Origin: Thiomonas sp.
Lineage (GTDB): Bacteria; Pseudomonadota; Gammaproteobacteria; Burkholderiales; Burkholderiaceae_C
Direction: 5' to 3'
Length of the DNA stretch: 59,151 nucleotides
Assembly (NCBI GenBank): GCA_027311065.1
Contig: DAICZP010000090.1
Coordinates: 1 to 59,151, forward strand
This document shows positions 1 through 9,670 of this stretch, in pieces. A model generated the notes under the pieces. It did not search any database. It had not been told where the DNA came from and saw only the letters and a program-made list of their open reading frames with translations. Position 1 is the stretch's first letter. Each line of letters opens with the position of its first letter. A program made the translations under genes and the position numbers.

Positions 1-87
1 CCCCCCCCCCCGACCCCAGCACCACGCACCGACGCGGTTCCCCGCCCGACGGGCGGCAAGATCGTCCACGACCTGCCCGTTTTTTGA
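1..87 (+). CDS. 3' end of a gene upstream of tssK (partial)
   Basis: Frame 1 is open from the first base to a TGA at 85-87 and ends in the residues KIVHDLPVF. The stop lies 20 bases before the tssK start, as expected for the preceding gene of a type VI secretion operon. The visible part is Pro/Thr-rich and too short to identify; the lipoprotein TssJ or an FHA-domain protein often precedes tssK, but that is only context. The window opens on a run of about a dozen C residues, which in this frame encode prolines. Confidence 0.4.
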   Translation, partial: PPPPTPAPRTDAVPRPTGGKIVHDLPVF

Positions 88-107
88 CGCCTCGGAGTTG
101 CCACCTC

Positions 108-1493
108 ATGGATCCGCATCAATGCATTTACTGGCATCAAGGCATGTTTTTGCAACCGCAACATTTCCAGTGCAGCGAACTGGCGACGCGCTTTCAGGCG
201 TCTGCCCTGTACGACGCCAACCCCCCGATGTGGGGTGTGGGAGCACTCTGCCTCGACGCGGCCGGACTGGGTGCCGGACGCATCGAGGTGCGGCATGTGC
301 GACTGCTGCTGCACGACCACACCTTGGTCGAGTACCCTGGCAACGCCGTACTCGCGCCGCGCAGCCTGCAGTTCGACGCCGTGGATCCCCAGCACGGCCT
401 TGACGTTTATATCGGCGCGCGTCGCCTGGACCCGAACGCGTCCAACGTCACGGTCTGCGCAGATTCCGATGCCGCGGCCCTGGCATCGACGCGCTTTGCG
501 ACGTTGGATCAACCGCTGGAAGTAACAGACATCCATGCCGACGATCCGCCCGTACCGATCCATCGGCTCGCCAACGTCTTGCGCTTGTTCCTTGGATCGG
601 AAGGGCGCGAGTCGGGCTCCTATGAATTGATTCGCATCGCCCGGCTGATCCGCGTCGGCCCTCACGTTGCGACCTGCTCTCGATTCGCGCCTCCGGCCTA
701 TGCACTCGCGGGTGCGCCAGCCCTGGCACAGTTGCTCGCGGAGGTGCGCGACGCGACCGCAGCGTGTTCGCGCCGGCTTGGCACATCGGGTCCCACGGAG
801 AACGATGGCATGCTCGTGCGCGTCGTGCTCGCGCGCGGCTTCATGACGCTGGCGGCAATGACCGAGGCGGCCCGGCACGTGCACCCATGTGCGGCCTACG
901 CGCGGTTGTGCGAGTACGCAGCCGAACTCCGTACCCTCGCCGCTTCCACGACCATTGACGTCGTGGAGGGCGCGAGCGACGATATGGTGCTGCCACCGTA
1001 CGCGCATGAGGCCGCACAAGCCTGCTTCGCCAGGGCTCACCACCTCGCGATGCGATCGCTTGCAGCACTGGCACCCGGTCCCGCGTTCCTGCGTGCGTTC
1101 GCGCCCACGGAGCAACGCGACGTGCAGTCGACAGCGCTGCCACCGGACACGCCAGCGGCGCGAGGCGCGGCACGCACGTACTGGCTCTTGGCACATCCAC
1201 GCGCCGGCTCGCGCTGGCTCGATAGCGCACCTGCAGTCTGGCTGCGCGTCGCCGCCGCGCACGACATGCGCGCACTGGACCAGCACGCCCTCCCGGGTTT
1301 GCCGATTGACGAAGCGGTGGCGCCGCCGCCAGCGCTTCCCCGGCGCCCAGGATCACGCTGCTTTTGCATCGAAACGTCGGGGCCGCTGTGGGCGGCGGCC
1401 CTGGCGACAGGGACGCTGGCGGTGCATTGGCCCGGCTCGGAGCAGCAGGTTGATCTCGAACTTGCGGCACTCCGCGGACGCGTCGCATCATGA
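108..1493 (+). CDS. tssK: Type VI secretion baseplate protein TssK
   Basis: TssK links the T6SS baseplate to the membrane complex TssJLM. The 461-residue product begins with the family hallmark WHQGMFLQPQHFQ within its first 25 residues, and its length fits the family (about 440-460). ATG 108 was chosen because GGAG at 94-97 lies 10 bases upstream; a TTG at 84 would only add residues overlapping the previous stop. The stop overlaps the next start (ATGA), so tssK, tssL and tssM are translationally coupled. The middle of the protein is Ala-rich and divergent, but the N-terminal motif makes the call secure. Confidence 0.93.
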   Translation: MDPHQCIYWHQGMFLQPQHFQCSELATRFQASALYDANPPMWGVGALCLDAAGLGAGRIEVRHVRLLLHDHTLVEYPGNAVLAPRSLQFDAVDPQHGLDVYIGARRLDPNASNVTVCADSDAAALASTRFATLDQPLEVTDIHADDPPVPIHRLANVLRLFLGSEGRESGSYELIRIARLIRVGPHVATCSRFAPPAYALAGAPALAQLLAEVRDATAACSRRLGTSGPTENDGMLVRVVLARGFMTLAAMTEAARHVHPCAAYARLCEYAAELRTLAASTTIDVVEGASDDMVLPPYAHEAAQACFARAHHLAMRSLAALAPGPAFLRAFAPTEQRDVQSTALPPDTPAARGAARTYWLLAHPRAGSRWLDSAPAVWLRVAAAHDMRALDQHALPGLPIDEAVAPPPALPRRPGSRCFCIETSGPLWAAALATGTLAVHWPGSEQQVDLELAALRGRVAS

Positions 1494-2110
1494 ATCTGCT
1501 CGACTGCCTGGCCCCGATCGTGGCGCTCCTGGTCGGCCTCATGGAAGACGTCGCAAAACAGCGCCGATACTCCGCGAAGGCTTTTGCCGCCACCCTCGAG
1601 CGCTGCATTCGCGATGTGCATGCGCAAGCTGGCGCCTTGCGTATCACGGCGGACGATTTCACGGAGGGGCTGTTCGCCGTCACCGCGTGGGCGGACGAGG
1701 CGCTGCGCAGGCTGGACTGGTGCGAAGGCCAGCAGTGGCCCAGCCAATTCCTCCAGCGCCGGCTGTTCGGATTGAGCGACGCCGGCATCGAATTCTTCGA
1801 GCGTCTGCGCCGCCTCGAACACGGGCGACCCGCCGTGCGCGAGGTCTATCTCGCCTGTCTGGCGCTTGGCTTTCGCGGTCGCTACGCATTCGACTGCGAC
1901 ATGCATGCCATCACGGCGACACGGCAGATCCAGCAGCGCATCCTGGACGCCGATGATCCACCTTGCGACGCCGCCCCCGCGCAGCCCCGCCCAGCCTCGC
2001 GAGCGCGCGGCGCGGCGCGCCGGTGGGTCTGGTGGTACGGACCCCTGCTGGTGCTGCTGGCCTGGGCAGTGCTCGTGAACCGCCTGCTTGTTCATGGCGC
2101 CTGGATATGA
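1490..2110 (+). CDS. tssL: Type VI secretion protein TssL (DotU family), short form
   Basis: TssL/DotU is an inner-membrane component that binds TssM and TssK. The 206 residues contain the conserved cytoplasmic helical domain (ALRITADDFTEGLFAVTAWADEAL, then FFERLRRL) and one C-terminal membrane segment (WVWWYGPLLVLLAWAVL). There is no C-terminal OmpA peptidoglycan-binding extension, so peptidoglycan anchoring must come from another protein. The start overlaps the tssK stop by 4 bases and the stop overlaps the tssM start as ATGA. Hook-shaped cytoplasmic domain plus tail anchor is the standard short TssL layout. Confidence 0.9.
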   Translation: MNLLDCLAPIVALLVGLMEDVAKQRRYSAKAFAATLERCIRDVHAQAGALRITADDFTEGLFAVTAWADEALRRLDWCEGQQWPSQFLQRRLFGLSDAGIEFFERLRRLEHGRPAVREVYLACLALGFRGRYAFDCDMHAITATRQIQQRILDADDPPCDAAPAQPRPASRARGAARRWVWWYGPLLVLLAWAVLVNRLLVHGAWI

Positions 2111-5100
2111 GCCGCGCGATGCACCACGGAACGCGATGGCGCCGCGCCGGCACCCTCATCAGCGCGTGCGTCACCCGTTTGCGCGCGCACATGGGCCGCC
2201 GCGACCCTGCTCCCTGGTACCTGATGCTTGGCGACCCCGGCAGCGGCAAGTCCACGCTCGTCAGGCGCAGCCATCGACAGGCGATCATGACGATTCATCG
2301 CGCGGCTTCACGGGATGTCGACGTTTTTCAGGTCGCAGATGCTGTACTGCTCGACACCAGTGCCCCCGATCCTCGATCGCGGGATGGCCGTGATGCGCGC
2401 TGGGCACATGCCATCGACCTGGCACTGCACGCGCGCAGGCGCGTCGACGGGGTCCTGCTCGTGGTCAGCGCCGCGCACCTGCGCGACCACGCCCGCGCAC
2501 GTGTGGATGCCGACTCGCGCATCGACGCGCTGCGCGCCCGCCTGCACATGGCGTCGCGGCGCTGCGGCGTGCGGATTCCCGTGCATGTCCTGGTCACCCA
2601 GTGCGACACACTCTACGGATTCGAGTCGTGGGCCGGTGCGCTGGAACCACACGACACCGCCCGTGTGCTGGGCGCGCGTTGCGATCCGGATACCGAGATC
2701 GACCACAAGATTGATTCGGCCTTGACGGCTGTTGCCCGCCAGTTGCATGCACACCGCCGTCGGTCACTGCAGCGCACGGGCGACGTCATCGACATGGGCA
2801 GGCAACTGATGCTTCCCCTGGAAATCGAGACCCTGCGCGCGCCGCTGCGACGCGACCTCGGCGCCCTCTTTCGCGCGGAACCGACGGACGCGTCGGCTCG
2901 CCTGTGCAGCATTCACTTCTGCTGTGCGCGTCGATGTGGTGGCGCGCGCGCCGGCGCAACAGCGCTTTCGGCACTGCCAACGCATGCCGATTCCGACGAC
3001 GGACATTTTCTCCCGGCCATTCTTGCAGTTGCAATCATCCCCAACCGGCCGCGTCCTGAGGCAACGGAGACTGCACGCCGTCAACGCAAGCGCTGGCAGC
3101 GACTGGCATGGATTACCTGGGTTGCACTGGCATGTGCGGCGGCGGCTGCGGTCGGTGCCGCCGCTGGCTCAGCGCAGCGACTGATTGCGCTGCGGCATGA
3201 ACTCGAACAACCGCTTGACTTCCGCGACGTCACAGCCATGCTGCGCGCCGACGCCGAGATACGCCGCACCGCGTCAACATCGCCGCTTGTGTGGTGGATC
3301 GCAACAGGCGCTGGGCTCGGTGATTTGCCGGCGCGCCAGCGCCAGCGCTTTCTCGGCAGCTACCGCCAGGGCCAGAGCTCCGCGTGTGCCGACCTCGGCC
3401 CCTGGCCCGCGCGGGACCTGGCATCCATGGCACAACGCGTACATGTGCTGCAGGGTCGCGTCGACGGCAATGATCTGCCGCAGATCCGGCTTCACTGGCC
3501 CGCCAACACTCCCCGCACCGACGAGGCGCGGGCGCTGGCGATCGCGGCGCTTTCGCACACCGCACCGAGCGATCACCACCTGCTGACGTGTCTGCGCACG
3601 GCGCGACGCGATTTCGACGACGCTCTGGGGCGTGACGAACCGTGGGAGGACATGCAACGTGCTCCACCCCTGCCGGCCGCCGTACGCGAGATCCGGGCCT
3701 CCGACTTCTGGCATGCGGTGCCGGGTGCGTTTCCGTCCGCGGTCGATGCCGTCCTTCCCGCCCGTGCGACCCAGGCAGCGTCCCGCGCCATCGAGGCAAT
3801 GCTGGTGACCATGCGGGCTGCGAGTTCGGATCCTCTGGCGTTCGACGTCCGCAGCGCGCAATTTCGGCAGACCTGGCTTGACCGACGCATGGCGAGCTGG
3901 GCGGAATTCGCCACGGCCTTCGCGGCCGGACCCCCGCCCCTGGCAGGAGAACGCGGGTGGCGCGTCGCCCTGGACACGCTCACGGGTGCCGACAATCCTT
4001 ACGCTCGATTGCTGCGCACAATCGCCGCCGAGTTTTCCGACCAACCCGTCCACACATTGCCACGATGGCTCGCATTGGCGCGGAGCTGGTCAGGCTTGCA
4101 GGCGCAGTCAAGGCGATTTGGCGGCCGCGGCGCGGTGCTGCGAACCGTGGCCGCGACCCACCTCGCGGCCACTGCCGCACTGCGCGACATGCTCGGTCTC
4201 CCCACGGACGCCGGCCCGCGGCGGGTCGACGAAATCGCCACCCTGCTCACGGTGATCGCGCGTTTTGAAGCCCGTAGCGCGGAATTGGCCACCGCCGTGA
4301 CTGCCGGGCGCGCGAGCGCTCTGCGTGCCTTGTCTGCGCTGCATCGGGCAAACACAGACATGGGTGGCGACGAAGCGGCGTCTGCCGCTTACGACGCCTG
4401 GAGCAGCCTGAATGCGTTGCACACTGCAATCACGACCAGTGAGACCGATCGCCGCGCGGATCCAGCGGGCATGGCGCCGTTCTGGGGGCTGGTGGCAGCA
4501 CCGCTCTACCGTGTCCTCGACTACGCGCGGCAACAGGCGGGCTGCGCGCTGCAAGCGCAGTGGGAGCGGGACGTCCTGTGGACCTTGCATACAACCCCGG
4601 CAACGGGCGCGCAGCGTGCTGACCCGATCGGCGCGCGGTCAAGCGTCTTCGGATTTGCATCGGGTCCTGCACGCCCTTTTCTTGCCCGCCACGCGAACGA
4701 CACCGCGGTCCAGGTCACCGAAGGCATCCGCGCGCCGCTGCTCGATGCGTTGCCTGCACTGCTCGACCGCGCAGTGTCGACCCAGCGCGACATCGACCAG
4801 GCCAGGTCCGACGCCGAGATGCAGGCGCGAGCGCGCGCCCAGGCGCTGGAGAATGCGCGCGCCGAACTCGCGCGCGTCGAAACCAGAATGGCAACCCGGT
4901 CAAAGCTGATCGAGGCCGCGCGCACGCGCCGCGTCCCGCTGCGTATTGAAGCGCAACCAACCGGCACGTCGGCGCGCGCAACCGCGCGGCCCTCCCTGAC
5001 CACGCTGGAGATCGCTTGTGACGATGCCAGGCATGTGCTGCCCAACTACAACTTTCCCGTCTCGATGTCGCTGCAATGGTCGCCATCACATTGCGACGGC

Positions 5101-5556
5101 GTCACGCTCACGCTGGTGGTCGGCACGGTTGTGCTGCATCGGTCCTATCCCGGACCGCTCGGCGTCGCGGCCATGCTCGAGGACTTCGCCGGCGGATCAC
5201 GAACCTTCATCCCAGCCGAGTTTCCGCTCCAGGAACCAGCGCTGCGCGCTGCCGGTGTACAGTGGATGACGGTGCATTATGCCGTCGAAGGTCGCGCACA
5301 GGCGCTGCAAACCGCGGCGTTGCTCGACGCGCAAGAGAAAGCGCAGCGGCGCGACCTCGTGCGTCTCGCGCAGATCCAGGACACATTGGCCGAATCCGCC
5401 GTACGTCTGGCTGCGGGGGCGGATGAAACGCGGAGGGTTTCGGATCGTTCGCCAGTGCGACCCCCGGACGTCCCGGTGCGCATCGCGCCCTGTTGGAACC
5501 CTGGGGCTGAACAAGATCAGGCCCAGAGCGCATCCACGGGGGTGTCCAGCCAGTAA
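2107..5556 (+). CDS. tssM: Type VI secretion membrane-complex protein TssM (IcmF family), lacking the N-terminal membrane hairpin
   Basis: TssM is the large inner-membrane and periplasmic subunit of the T6SS trans-envelope complex. The product has 1149 residues, close to the family norm. ATG 2107 overlaps the tssL stop. A Walker A motif GDPGSGKST is at residues 42-50, followed by an NTPase-like domain. One clear membrane segment lies near residues 327-350 (WITWVALACAAAAAVGAAAG), then a roughly 800-residue periplasmic part with a coiled stretch before the C-terminal domain. Typical TssM proteins have two membrane segments before the Walker motif; here only about 40 polar residues precede it. 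The 3' end overlaps the convergent response-regulator gene by 40 bases. No frameshift was evident that would restore a longer N-terminus. Confidence 0.9.
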   Translation: MSRAMHHGTRWRRAGTLISACVTRLRAHMGRRDPAPWYLMLGDPGSGKSTLVRRSHRQAIMTIHRAASRDVDVFQVADAVLLDTSAPDPRSRDGRDARWAHAIDLALHARRRVDGVLLVVSAAHLRDHARARVDADSRIDALRARLHMASRRCGVRIPVHVLVTQCDTLYGFESWAGALEPHDTARVLGARCDPDTEIDHKIDSALTAVARQLHAHRRRSLQRTGDVIDMGRQLMLPLEIETLRAPLRRDLGALFRAEPTDASARLCSIHFCCARRCGGARAGATALSALPTHADSDDGHFLPAILAVAIIPNRPRPEATETARRQRKRWQRLAWITWVALACAAAAAVGAAAGSAQRLIALRHELEQPLDFRDVTAMLRADAEIRRTASTSPLVWWIATGAGLGDLPARQRQRFLGSYRQGQSSACADLGPWPARDLASMAQRVHVLQGRVDGNDLPQIRLHWPANTPRTDEARALAIAALSHTAPSDHHLLTCLRTARRDFDDALGRDEPWEDMQRAPPLPAAVREIRASDFWHAVPGAFPSAVDAVLPARATQAASRAIEAMLVTMRAASSDPLAFDVRSAQFRQTWLDRRMASWAEFATAFAAGPPPLAGERGWRVALDTLTGADNPYARLLRTIAAEFSDQPVHTLPRWLALARSWSGLQAQSRRFGGRGAVLRTVAATHLAATAALRDMLGLPTDAGPRRVDEIATLLTVIARFEARSAELATAVTAGRASALRALSALHRANTDMGGDEAASAAYDAWSSLNALHTAITTSETDRRADPAGMAPFWGLVAAPLYRVLDYARQQAGCALQAQWERDVLWTLHTTPATGAQRADPIGARSSVFGFASGPARPFLARHANDTAVQVTEGIRAPLLDALPALLDRAVSTQRDIDQARSDAEMQARARAQALENARAELARVETRMATRSKLIEAARTRRVPLRIEAQPTGTSARATARPSLTTLEIACDDARHVLPNYNFPVSMSLQWSPSHCDGVTLTLVVGTVVLHRSYPGPLGVAAMLEDFAGGSRTFIPAEFPLQEPALRAAGVQWMTVHYAVEGRAQALQTAALLDAQEKAQRRDLVRLAQIQDTLAESAVRLAAGADETRRVSDRSPVRPPDVPVRIAPCWNPGAEQDQAQSASTGVSSQ

Positions 5557-6233
5557 CCAACGCCACGCATGGTGCGCAAAAGCAGGGGTCGCCGCGGATT
5601 GTCCTCGATTTTGCGCCGCAAACGCAGAATCTGGACGTCAATCGAGCGGTCGAACACATCGTCGAAGGCTCGCGTGTGCTCGAGACACTGCTCGCGCGTC
5701 ACCACGCGCCCCTGCGCTCCAAGCAGCACAACCAGCAGGTTGAATTCCCCATTGGTCAGCATCGCCTTGCGCCCGTCAAGGGCTTGCAGCTTGCGCGTGT
5801 TGAGGTTCAAGGTCCAGGCGCCGAATCGATACGCGCGTGGGTGCCGATTACGCGTCAACGGCATCCGGACCGGTACCGCGGTCCGGCGCGCCACCGCGCG
5901 CATCCGCGCGAGTAGCTGGCGTAGTGAATACGGCTTGGCGACATAGTCATCCGCTGCCAGCTCCAAGGCCATCACAACGTCAGCCTCATCCACATTTCGG
6001 CTTGTGCAGATAATGGCATTCACGCCTTGTGCCCGGCAATCGCAAGCAAGCGCGATGCCCTCCTGCGTGCGCGCGCCAAAATCGAGCAGCACCATGTCGT
6101 AGCCTCTCGACGCAAACGCGAGGCGAACATCGGCCGCGCAAGCCGCAACATCCACGCTGAATCCATGTGCGGAGAGATACGTGCTCAGCGTCCGTCGGAC
6201 CGAATCTTCGGCGTCCACCACCAGGATGCGCAT
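5517..6233 (-). CDS. OmpR/PhoB-family response regulator
   Basis: Two-component response regulator of 238 residues from the MRILVVDAED start. The receiver domain has acidic residues at 7 and 9-10, the phospho-acceptor Asp51 (MVLLDFG), Thr78 and Lys100 (DDYVAKPYS). The C-terminal winged-helix DNA-binding domain ends in the typical RGVGYWLD signature. An in-frame ATG at 6299 would add 22 residues; neither start has a good ribosome site. No histidine kinase lies next to it. It converges on tssM and overlaps its end, so a role in T6SS control is possible but unsupported. Confidence 0.88.
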   Translation of the reverse strand: MRILVVDAEDSVRRTLSTYLSAHGFSVDVAACAADVRLAFASRGYDMVLLDFGARTQEGIALACDCRAQGVNAIICTSRNVDEADVVMALELAADDYVAKPYSLRQLLARMRAVARRTAVPVRMPLTRNRHPRAYRFGAWTLNLNTRKLQALDGRKAMLTNGEFNLLVVLLGAQGRVVTREQCLEHTRAFDDVFDRSIDVQILRLRRKIEDNPRRPLLLRTMRGVGYWLDTPVDALWA

Positions 6234-6530
6234 CGGTGGCGCACTTTGCACGGAGGGATCAATCGGGGTCAGGGTCGCGTCCACACCGTGTTGGATCATC
6301 GCGGGGGCACGAGGTTTGTTAGCACCACGTTCAATTGGCGCTTCGTGCTGGCCCGGACCGCAACCGGGGCTGCGGCGCAATCGTATCGGCACGAATCTGG
6401 CCGCATTCACCGCGCTGATTGCGTGCTCCCGCCAGGCCGCCTCACCTGCAACAGCACCCCGAGGCGCAGCGCGAGCCCGGAGGGGCTCTAAAATGCGCGC
6501 TTTGACCCCGCAGCGACTTCGCAATCACGC

Positions 6531-7718
6531 ATGAACCGCCCACTTCCCCTCCGCCGCCGGCGCCCGCGACTGCTCGCCTGGCTGCTCGCAGCGGCATGCG
6601 TAGGGTTGGCGCTGGGTGCCGAACAGATCCGCCTGCACCGAAGCACCTCATTGGTGGAGATGGTCGCGCCGCTACCGCAGGGTTTCGAACCGGTGTTGCC
6701 AAGCAGTTCCCTGGCCTCCCTTCGCAGCCGGGGCTTCGAGGATCAAGCTGAAGCCGGTTTGATCCGCATCTACCAGCTCGTGGCAAGAGGGCGTCTGTCC
6801 CAGGCCACGCATGACAGTGCCACCCTCGCGGAACGCTATCCCAATTTCACGCTGGCGCAAGTCCTGCGCGGCGACCTGTTGCTTGCCAACGCCGGGCGGC
6901 TCACGCACTTTGTCGACGTTCCGCCCGGCTCGGGCAAGCCAGGGCAGGTCGCGGCCCTCGTGCAGGAGGCGCGGCAGCGTGTGCGCGCCTACACCGAAGC
7001 GCCGGCGTTCGGCGACATTCCGAGCAATTTCGTCGAACTCGGACCCAACGTGCGCCATGCCATCCTGGTGGACACCAGCCGATCAAGGCTCTACCTATTC
7101 GGGCGGGCACCCAACGGCGCACTTCATCTGGAAGCCAATTTCTACATCACGCAGGGCAAGCTCGGCGCTGAAAAGCAACGTGCCGGTGATCTTCGCACGC
7201 CACTGGGCGTCTACTTCATTACGCGAGAGGTGGGGAAGCGATGGCTCGCCCAGATCTACGGTGCCGGCGCAATGCCCCTCAACTACCCCAATGCCTGGGA
7301 TCGTCTGCTCGGCCGCACGGGCGGAGGGATCTGGCTTCATGGTGTACCCCCTGAAAGCTATGCGCGCCCACCCCTTGACAGCGACGGCTGCGTCGTCCTG
7401 GCCAACCCGGATATCGAATCACTGATGCGCCATGTCGACGGCGGAACAACACCGGTGGTGATCACACGGCACGTCGACTGGCTCGACGCCTCCCAAATCG
7501 CAGCGCGCCGCGCGGCGCTGCGTCAGATGCTGGCACGCAATGGTGCAGCGTCGGACAAGGAACGCCAAGACGCCACGATGTTGTATTTCAATGGGCAGCA
7601 CGAGCTGCTTGTCGTGCAATATTCCGGCGACGGCCGGCAGCATCCGGTCACCCACCGCGACTACTGGTCAAAGCAAAACGGCCAATGGCACCTTTTCCAT
7701 ACAGGAGTGCTTTCATGA
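6531..7718 (+). CDS. L,D-transpeptidase (YkuD family), exported
   Basis: Predicted periplasmic peptidoglycan cross-linking or protein-anchoring enzyme of 395 residues. An Arg-rich N-terminus is followed by a membrane or signal segment (LLAWLLAAACVGLALG). The YkuD domain begins near residue 180 (HAILVDTSRSRLYLF) and contains His270-Gly271 and the catalytic SDGC motif with Cys287. A C-terminal extension ending in WSKQNGQWHLFHTGVL resembles the small alpha+beta tail seen in some YafK/ErfK-like proteins. The stop overlaps the next start (ATGA), coupling it to the exported cyclophilin. The exact cross-link made cannot be read from sequence. Confidence 0.9.
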   Translation: MNRPLPLRRRRPRLLAWLLAAACVGLALGAEQIRLHRSTSLVEMVAPLPQGFEPVLPSSSLASLRSRGFEDQAEAGLIRIYQLVARGRLSQATHDSATLAERYPNFTLAQVLRGDLLLANAGRLTHFVDVPPGSGKPGQVAALVQEARQRVRAYTEAPAFGDIPSNFVELGPNVRHAILVDTSRSRLYLFGRAPNGALHLEANFYITQGKLGAEKQRAGDLRTPLGVYFITREVGKRWLAQIYGAGAMPLNYPNAWDRLLGRTGGGIWLHGVPPESYARPPLDSDGCVVLANPDIESLMRHVDGGTTPVVITRHVDWLDASQIAARRAALRQMLARNGAASDKERQDATMLYFNGQHELLVVQYSGDGRQHPVTHRDYWSKQNGQWHLFHTGVLS

Positions 7719-8320
7719 CGCTGCCACGTCCCATCTCGATGCTGCGCCGGCGACTGCTCGCTGGTGCGGCCTGCACACTCGTCGCGTTCGGCGCCCTGGC
7801 GATGCCGGCACAAGCGCATACCCAGGCCCCGCGCGTGGAGCTGCAAACCTCGATGGGTAACATCGAGGTGCAACTCGATCCTCAACGCGCACCGAAGACT
7901 GTTGCGAATTTCCTCCAATACGTCAAAAAAGGTTTTTACGCGGGGACAGTTTTCCATCGCGTCATTCCAGGGTTCATGATTCAAGGTGGCGGCTTCACCC
8001 CGGACATGCAGCAAAAGCCAACTGGAGCACCCATTGCCCTGGAGAGCCGCAATGGCCTCAAGAACCTGCGGGGAACCATTGCCATGGCCCGCACCGGCGC
8101 ACCCGACTCGGCAACCTCGCAATTTTTCATCAACCTCGTCGATAACCCCAGTCTCGATTACCCACAGCCCGATGGTCATGGCTACGCAGTGTTCGGCCAT
8201 GTCATCAAGGGCATGGCGATCGTCGATCGAATCGCCGCCGCGAAGACACGGACGGTTGGTCCGTTTCAAAACGTCCCTGCCCAGGCCATCGTCATCAAGC
8301 AGGCTGTGATGTTGCAATAA
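7715..8320 (+). CDS. ppiA: Periplasmic peptidyl-prolyl cis-trans isomerase (cyclophilin, PpiA type)
   Basis: Cyclophilin that assists folding of exported proteins. The 201-residue product has a cleavable signal peptide (RRRLLAGAACTLVAFGALAMPAQA) followed by a complete cyclophilin domain with [15 protein letters not shown] and the GTIAMAR and SQFFINL blocks. ATG 7715 overlaps the transpeptidase stop. The next gene is a cytoplasmic cyclophilin with nearly the same core, so the pair looks like an ancestral tandem duplication with separate compartments. Confidence 0.93.
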   Translation: MTLPRPISMLRRRLLAGAACTLVAFGALAMPAQAHTQAPRVELQTSMGNIEVQLDPQRAPKTVANFLQYVKKGFYAGTVFHRVIPGFMIQGGGFTPDMQQKPTGAPIALESRNGLKNLRGTIAMARTGAPDSATSQFFINLVDNPSLDYPQPDGHGYAVFGHVIKGMAIVDRIAAAKTRTVGPFQNVPAQAIVIKQAVMLQ

Positions 8321-8347
8321 CTCAATCCGTCAAGCAAAGGAACCATC

Positions 8348-8839
8348 ATGGTTGAACTCCAAACCAACAAGGGCGTCATCCGCATCACCCTGGATACCGA
8401 GAAGGCACCGAAGTCTGCCGAAAATTTTCTCGCCTACGTCCGCAGCGGTCATTTTGACGGAACCATTTTCCATCGGGTCATTGATGGTTTCATGATCCAG
8501 GGTGGCGGCTTCGAACCCGGCATGAAGCAAAGGCCGACACAGGCCCCGATCGACAATGAGGCGAACAACGGACTGAAAAACAAAAAATATACCGTGGCAA
8601 TGGCGCGTACCAACGATCCGCATTCCGCCACGGCGCAGTTCTTCATCAACGTGGCAGACAATGCGTTCCTCGATCACAGCGCGCCCACTTCGCAGGGCTG
8701 GGGCTATGCGGTGTTTGGCGACGTGGTCGAAGGCCGCGAGGTCGTGGACGCCATCCGCGCCGTGAAAACCGGCAGCAAGGGCTTTCACCAGGACGTACCC
8801 GTCGAGGATGTCGTGATCCTGAAAGCCATTGAAGCCTGA
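8348..8839 (+). CDS. ppiB: Cytoplasmic peptidyl-prolyl cis-trans isomerase B
   Basis: Cytoplasmic cyclophilin of 163 residues with no signal peptide, starting [16 protein letters not shown]. It carries the core motifs [33 protein letters not shown] and the C-terminal [12 protein letters not shown]. The length matches E. coli PpiB (164). It follows the periplasmic cyclophilin by 27 bases and overlaps the probable lpxH start by 11 bases. The ppiB-lpxH order is common in beta- and gammaproteobacteria. Confidence 0.95.
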   Translation: MVELQTNKGVIRITLDTEKAPKSAENFLAYVRSGHFDGTIFHRVIDGFMIQGGGFEPGMKQRPTQAPIDNEANNGLKNKKYTVAMARTNDPHSATAQFFINVADNAFLDHSAPTSQGWGYAVFGDVVEGREVVDAIRAVKTGSKGFHQDVPVEDVVILKAIEA

Positions 8840-9632
8840 GGCCGTCCTGGAGGCCCCACCGGGCTGGCGCCGTGTGGCCTTCGTCTCGGATCTGCATCTC
8901 GGAGCCGACGCGCCGCGCACCGGCGCGCGTTTCCTTGCCTGGCTGCGCAAGGGCGCGGCGGAAGCCGACGCGCTGTTCATTTTGGGTGATCTGTTCGAAG
9001 CCTGGATCGGCGACGCGCAGTGCGCGCTCGAATCCATGCCTGGCGGACACGAGGTGTGCGACGCACTGACCGCGCTGGGCTCACACGGCTGCGCGGTGGC
9101 CGTGCAGCGGGGCAATCGTGATTTTCTTCTGGGTTCAGACTTCGCGCACGCCAGCGGCACCTCGCTCCTGCCCGACCCGTGCGTGCTGGTCCTTGGAGGG
9201 CAGCGCATCACGCTCACGCATGGAGATGCGCTGTGTGTGAGTGATCTGGCATATCAGCAATGGCGGGCGCTTTGCCGCGCGCCCGCGTGGCAGGCACGTT
9301 TTCTGGCATTGCCGGTGGACGAGCGCTTGCGTCAGGCGTCCGCGGCCCGCGCGCAGAGCCGCGCCACGCAGGGGTCGATGGAACTGCTGACCGACGCAGA
9401 CGCGACGGAGGCCGCACGGCGGTTGGGTGAGGCGGAAAGTGACTGGATGATCCACGGTCATACCCATCGCCCCATGGATCATTGGCAAGGCGGCCAACTG
9501 CGTCAGGTGCTGTCGGACTGGGATCTCGACCACGCGGCCGCGCCCCGTGCCCAGATCCTGTGGCTCGAGGTGGGACCGCGCTGGCTGACGGTGCGCAGGG
9601 AGTTTCTCGCAGCCCCGCGCGCAATCACCTGA
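8829..9632 (+). CDS. lpxH: UDP-2,3-diacylglucosamine hydrolase (lipid A synthesis)
   Basis: LpxH cleaves UDP-2,3-diacylglucosamine to lipid X and UMP in lipid A synthesis. The protein is a calcineurin-like phosphoesterase with all metal motifs: SDLHLG (DxH), [18 protein letters not shown] and HGHTHRP. It is 267 residues if TTG 8829 is the start, which overlaps the end of ppiB; a GTG at 8874 just before the first motif is an alternative and would give 252 residues. It is convergent with cysE, with a shared hairpin between them. Confidence 0.9.
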   Translation: MKPEAVLEAPPGWRRVAFVSDLHLGADAPRTGARFLAWLRKGAAEADALFILGDLFEAWIGDAQCALESMPGGHEVCDALTALGSHGCAVAVQRGNRDFLLGSDFAHASGTSLLPDPCVLVLGGQRITLTHGDALCVSDLAYQQWRALCRAPAWQARFLALPVDERLRQASAARAQSRATQGSMELLTDADATEAARRLGEAESDWMIHGHTHRPMDHWQGGQLRQVLSDWDLDHAAAPRAQILWLEVGPRWLTVRREFLAAPRAIT

Positions 9633-9647
9633 GGGCTGTCGATCAAC

Positions 9648-9670
9648 AGCTTGTCAAGGCACAAGCTTTT
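9648..9670. terminator. Hairpin at the lpxH/cysE convergent ends
   Basis: A 7-bp perfect inverted repeat (AGCTTGT, 6-base loop, ACAAGCT) spans 9648-9667 and is followed by TTTT on the plus strand. It lies after the lpxH stop and overlaps the last codons of cysE. The T-run is short, so termination strength is uncertain. Confidence 0.4.

Noticed and set aside
1-12. Poly-C run as a phase-variable tract
   Set aside because: It lies at the window edge in a proline-coding frame; upstream context is missing, so no phase variation can be argued.
841-1788. Long minus-strand open frames opposite tssK and tssL
   Set aside because: They mirror the high-GC codon pattern of the real genes and show no family motifs or ribosome sites.
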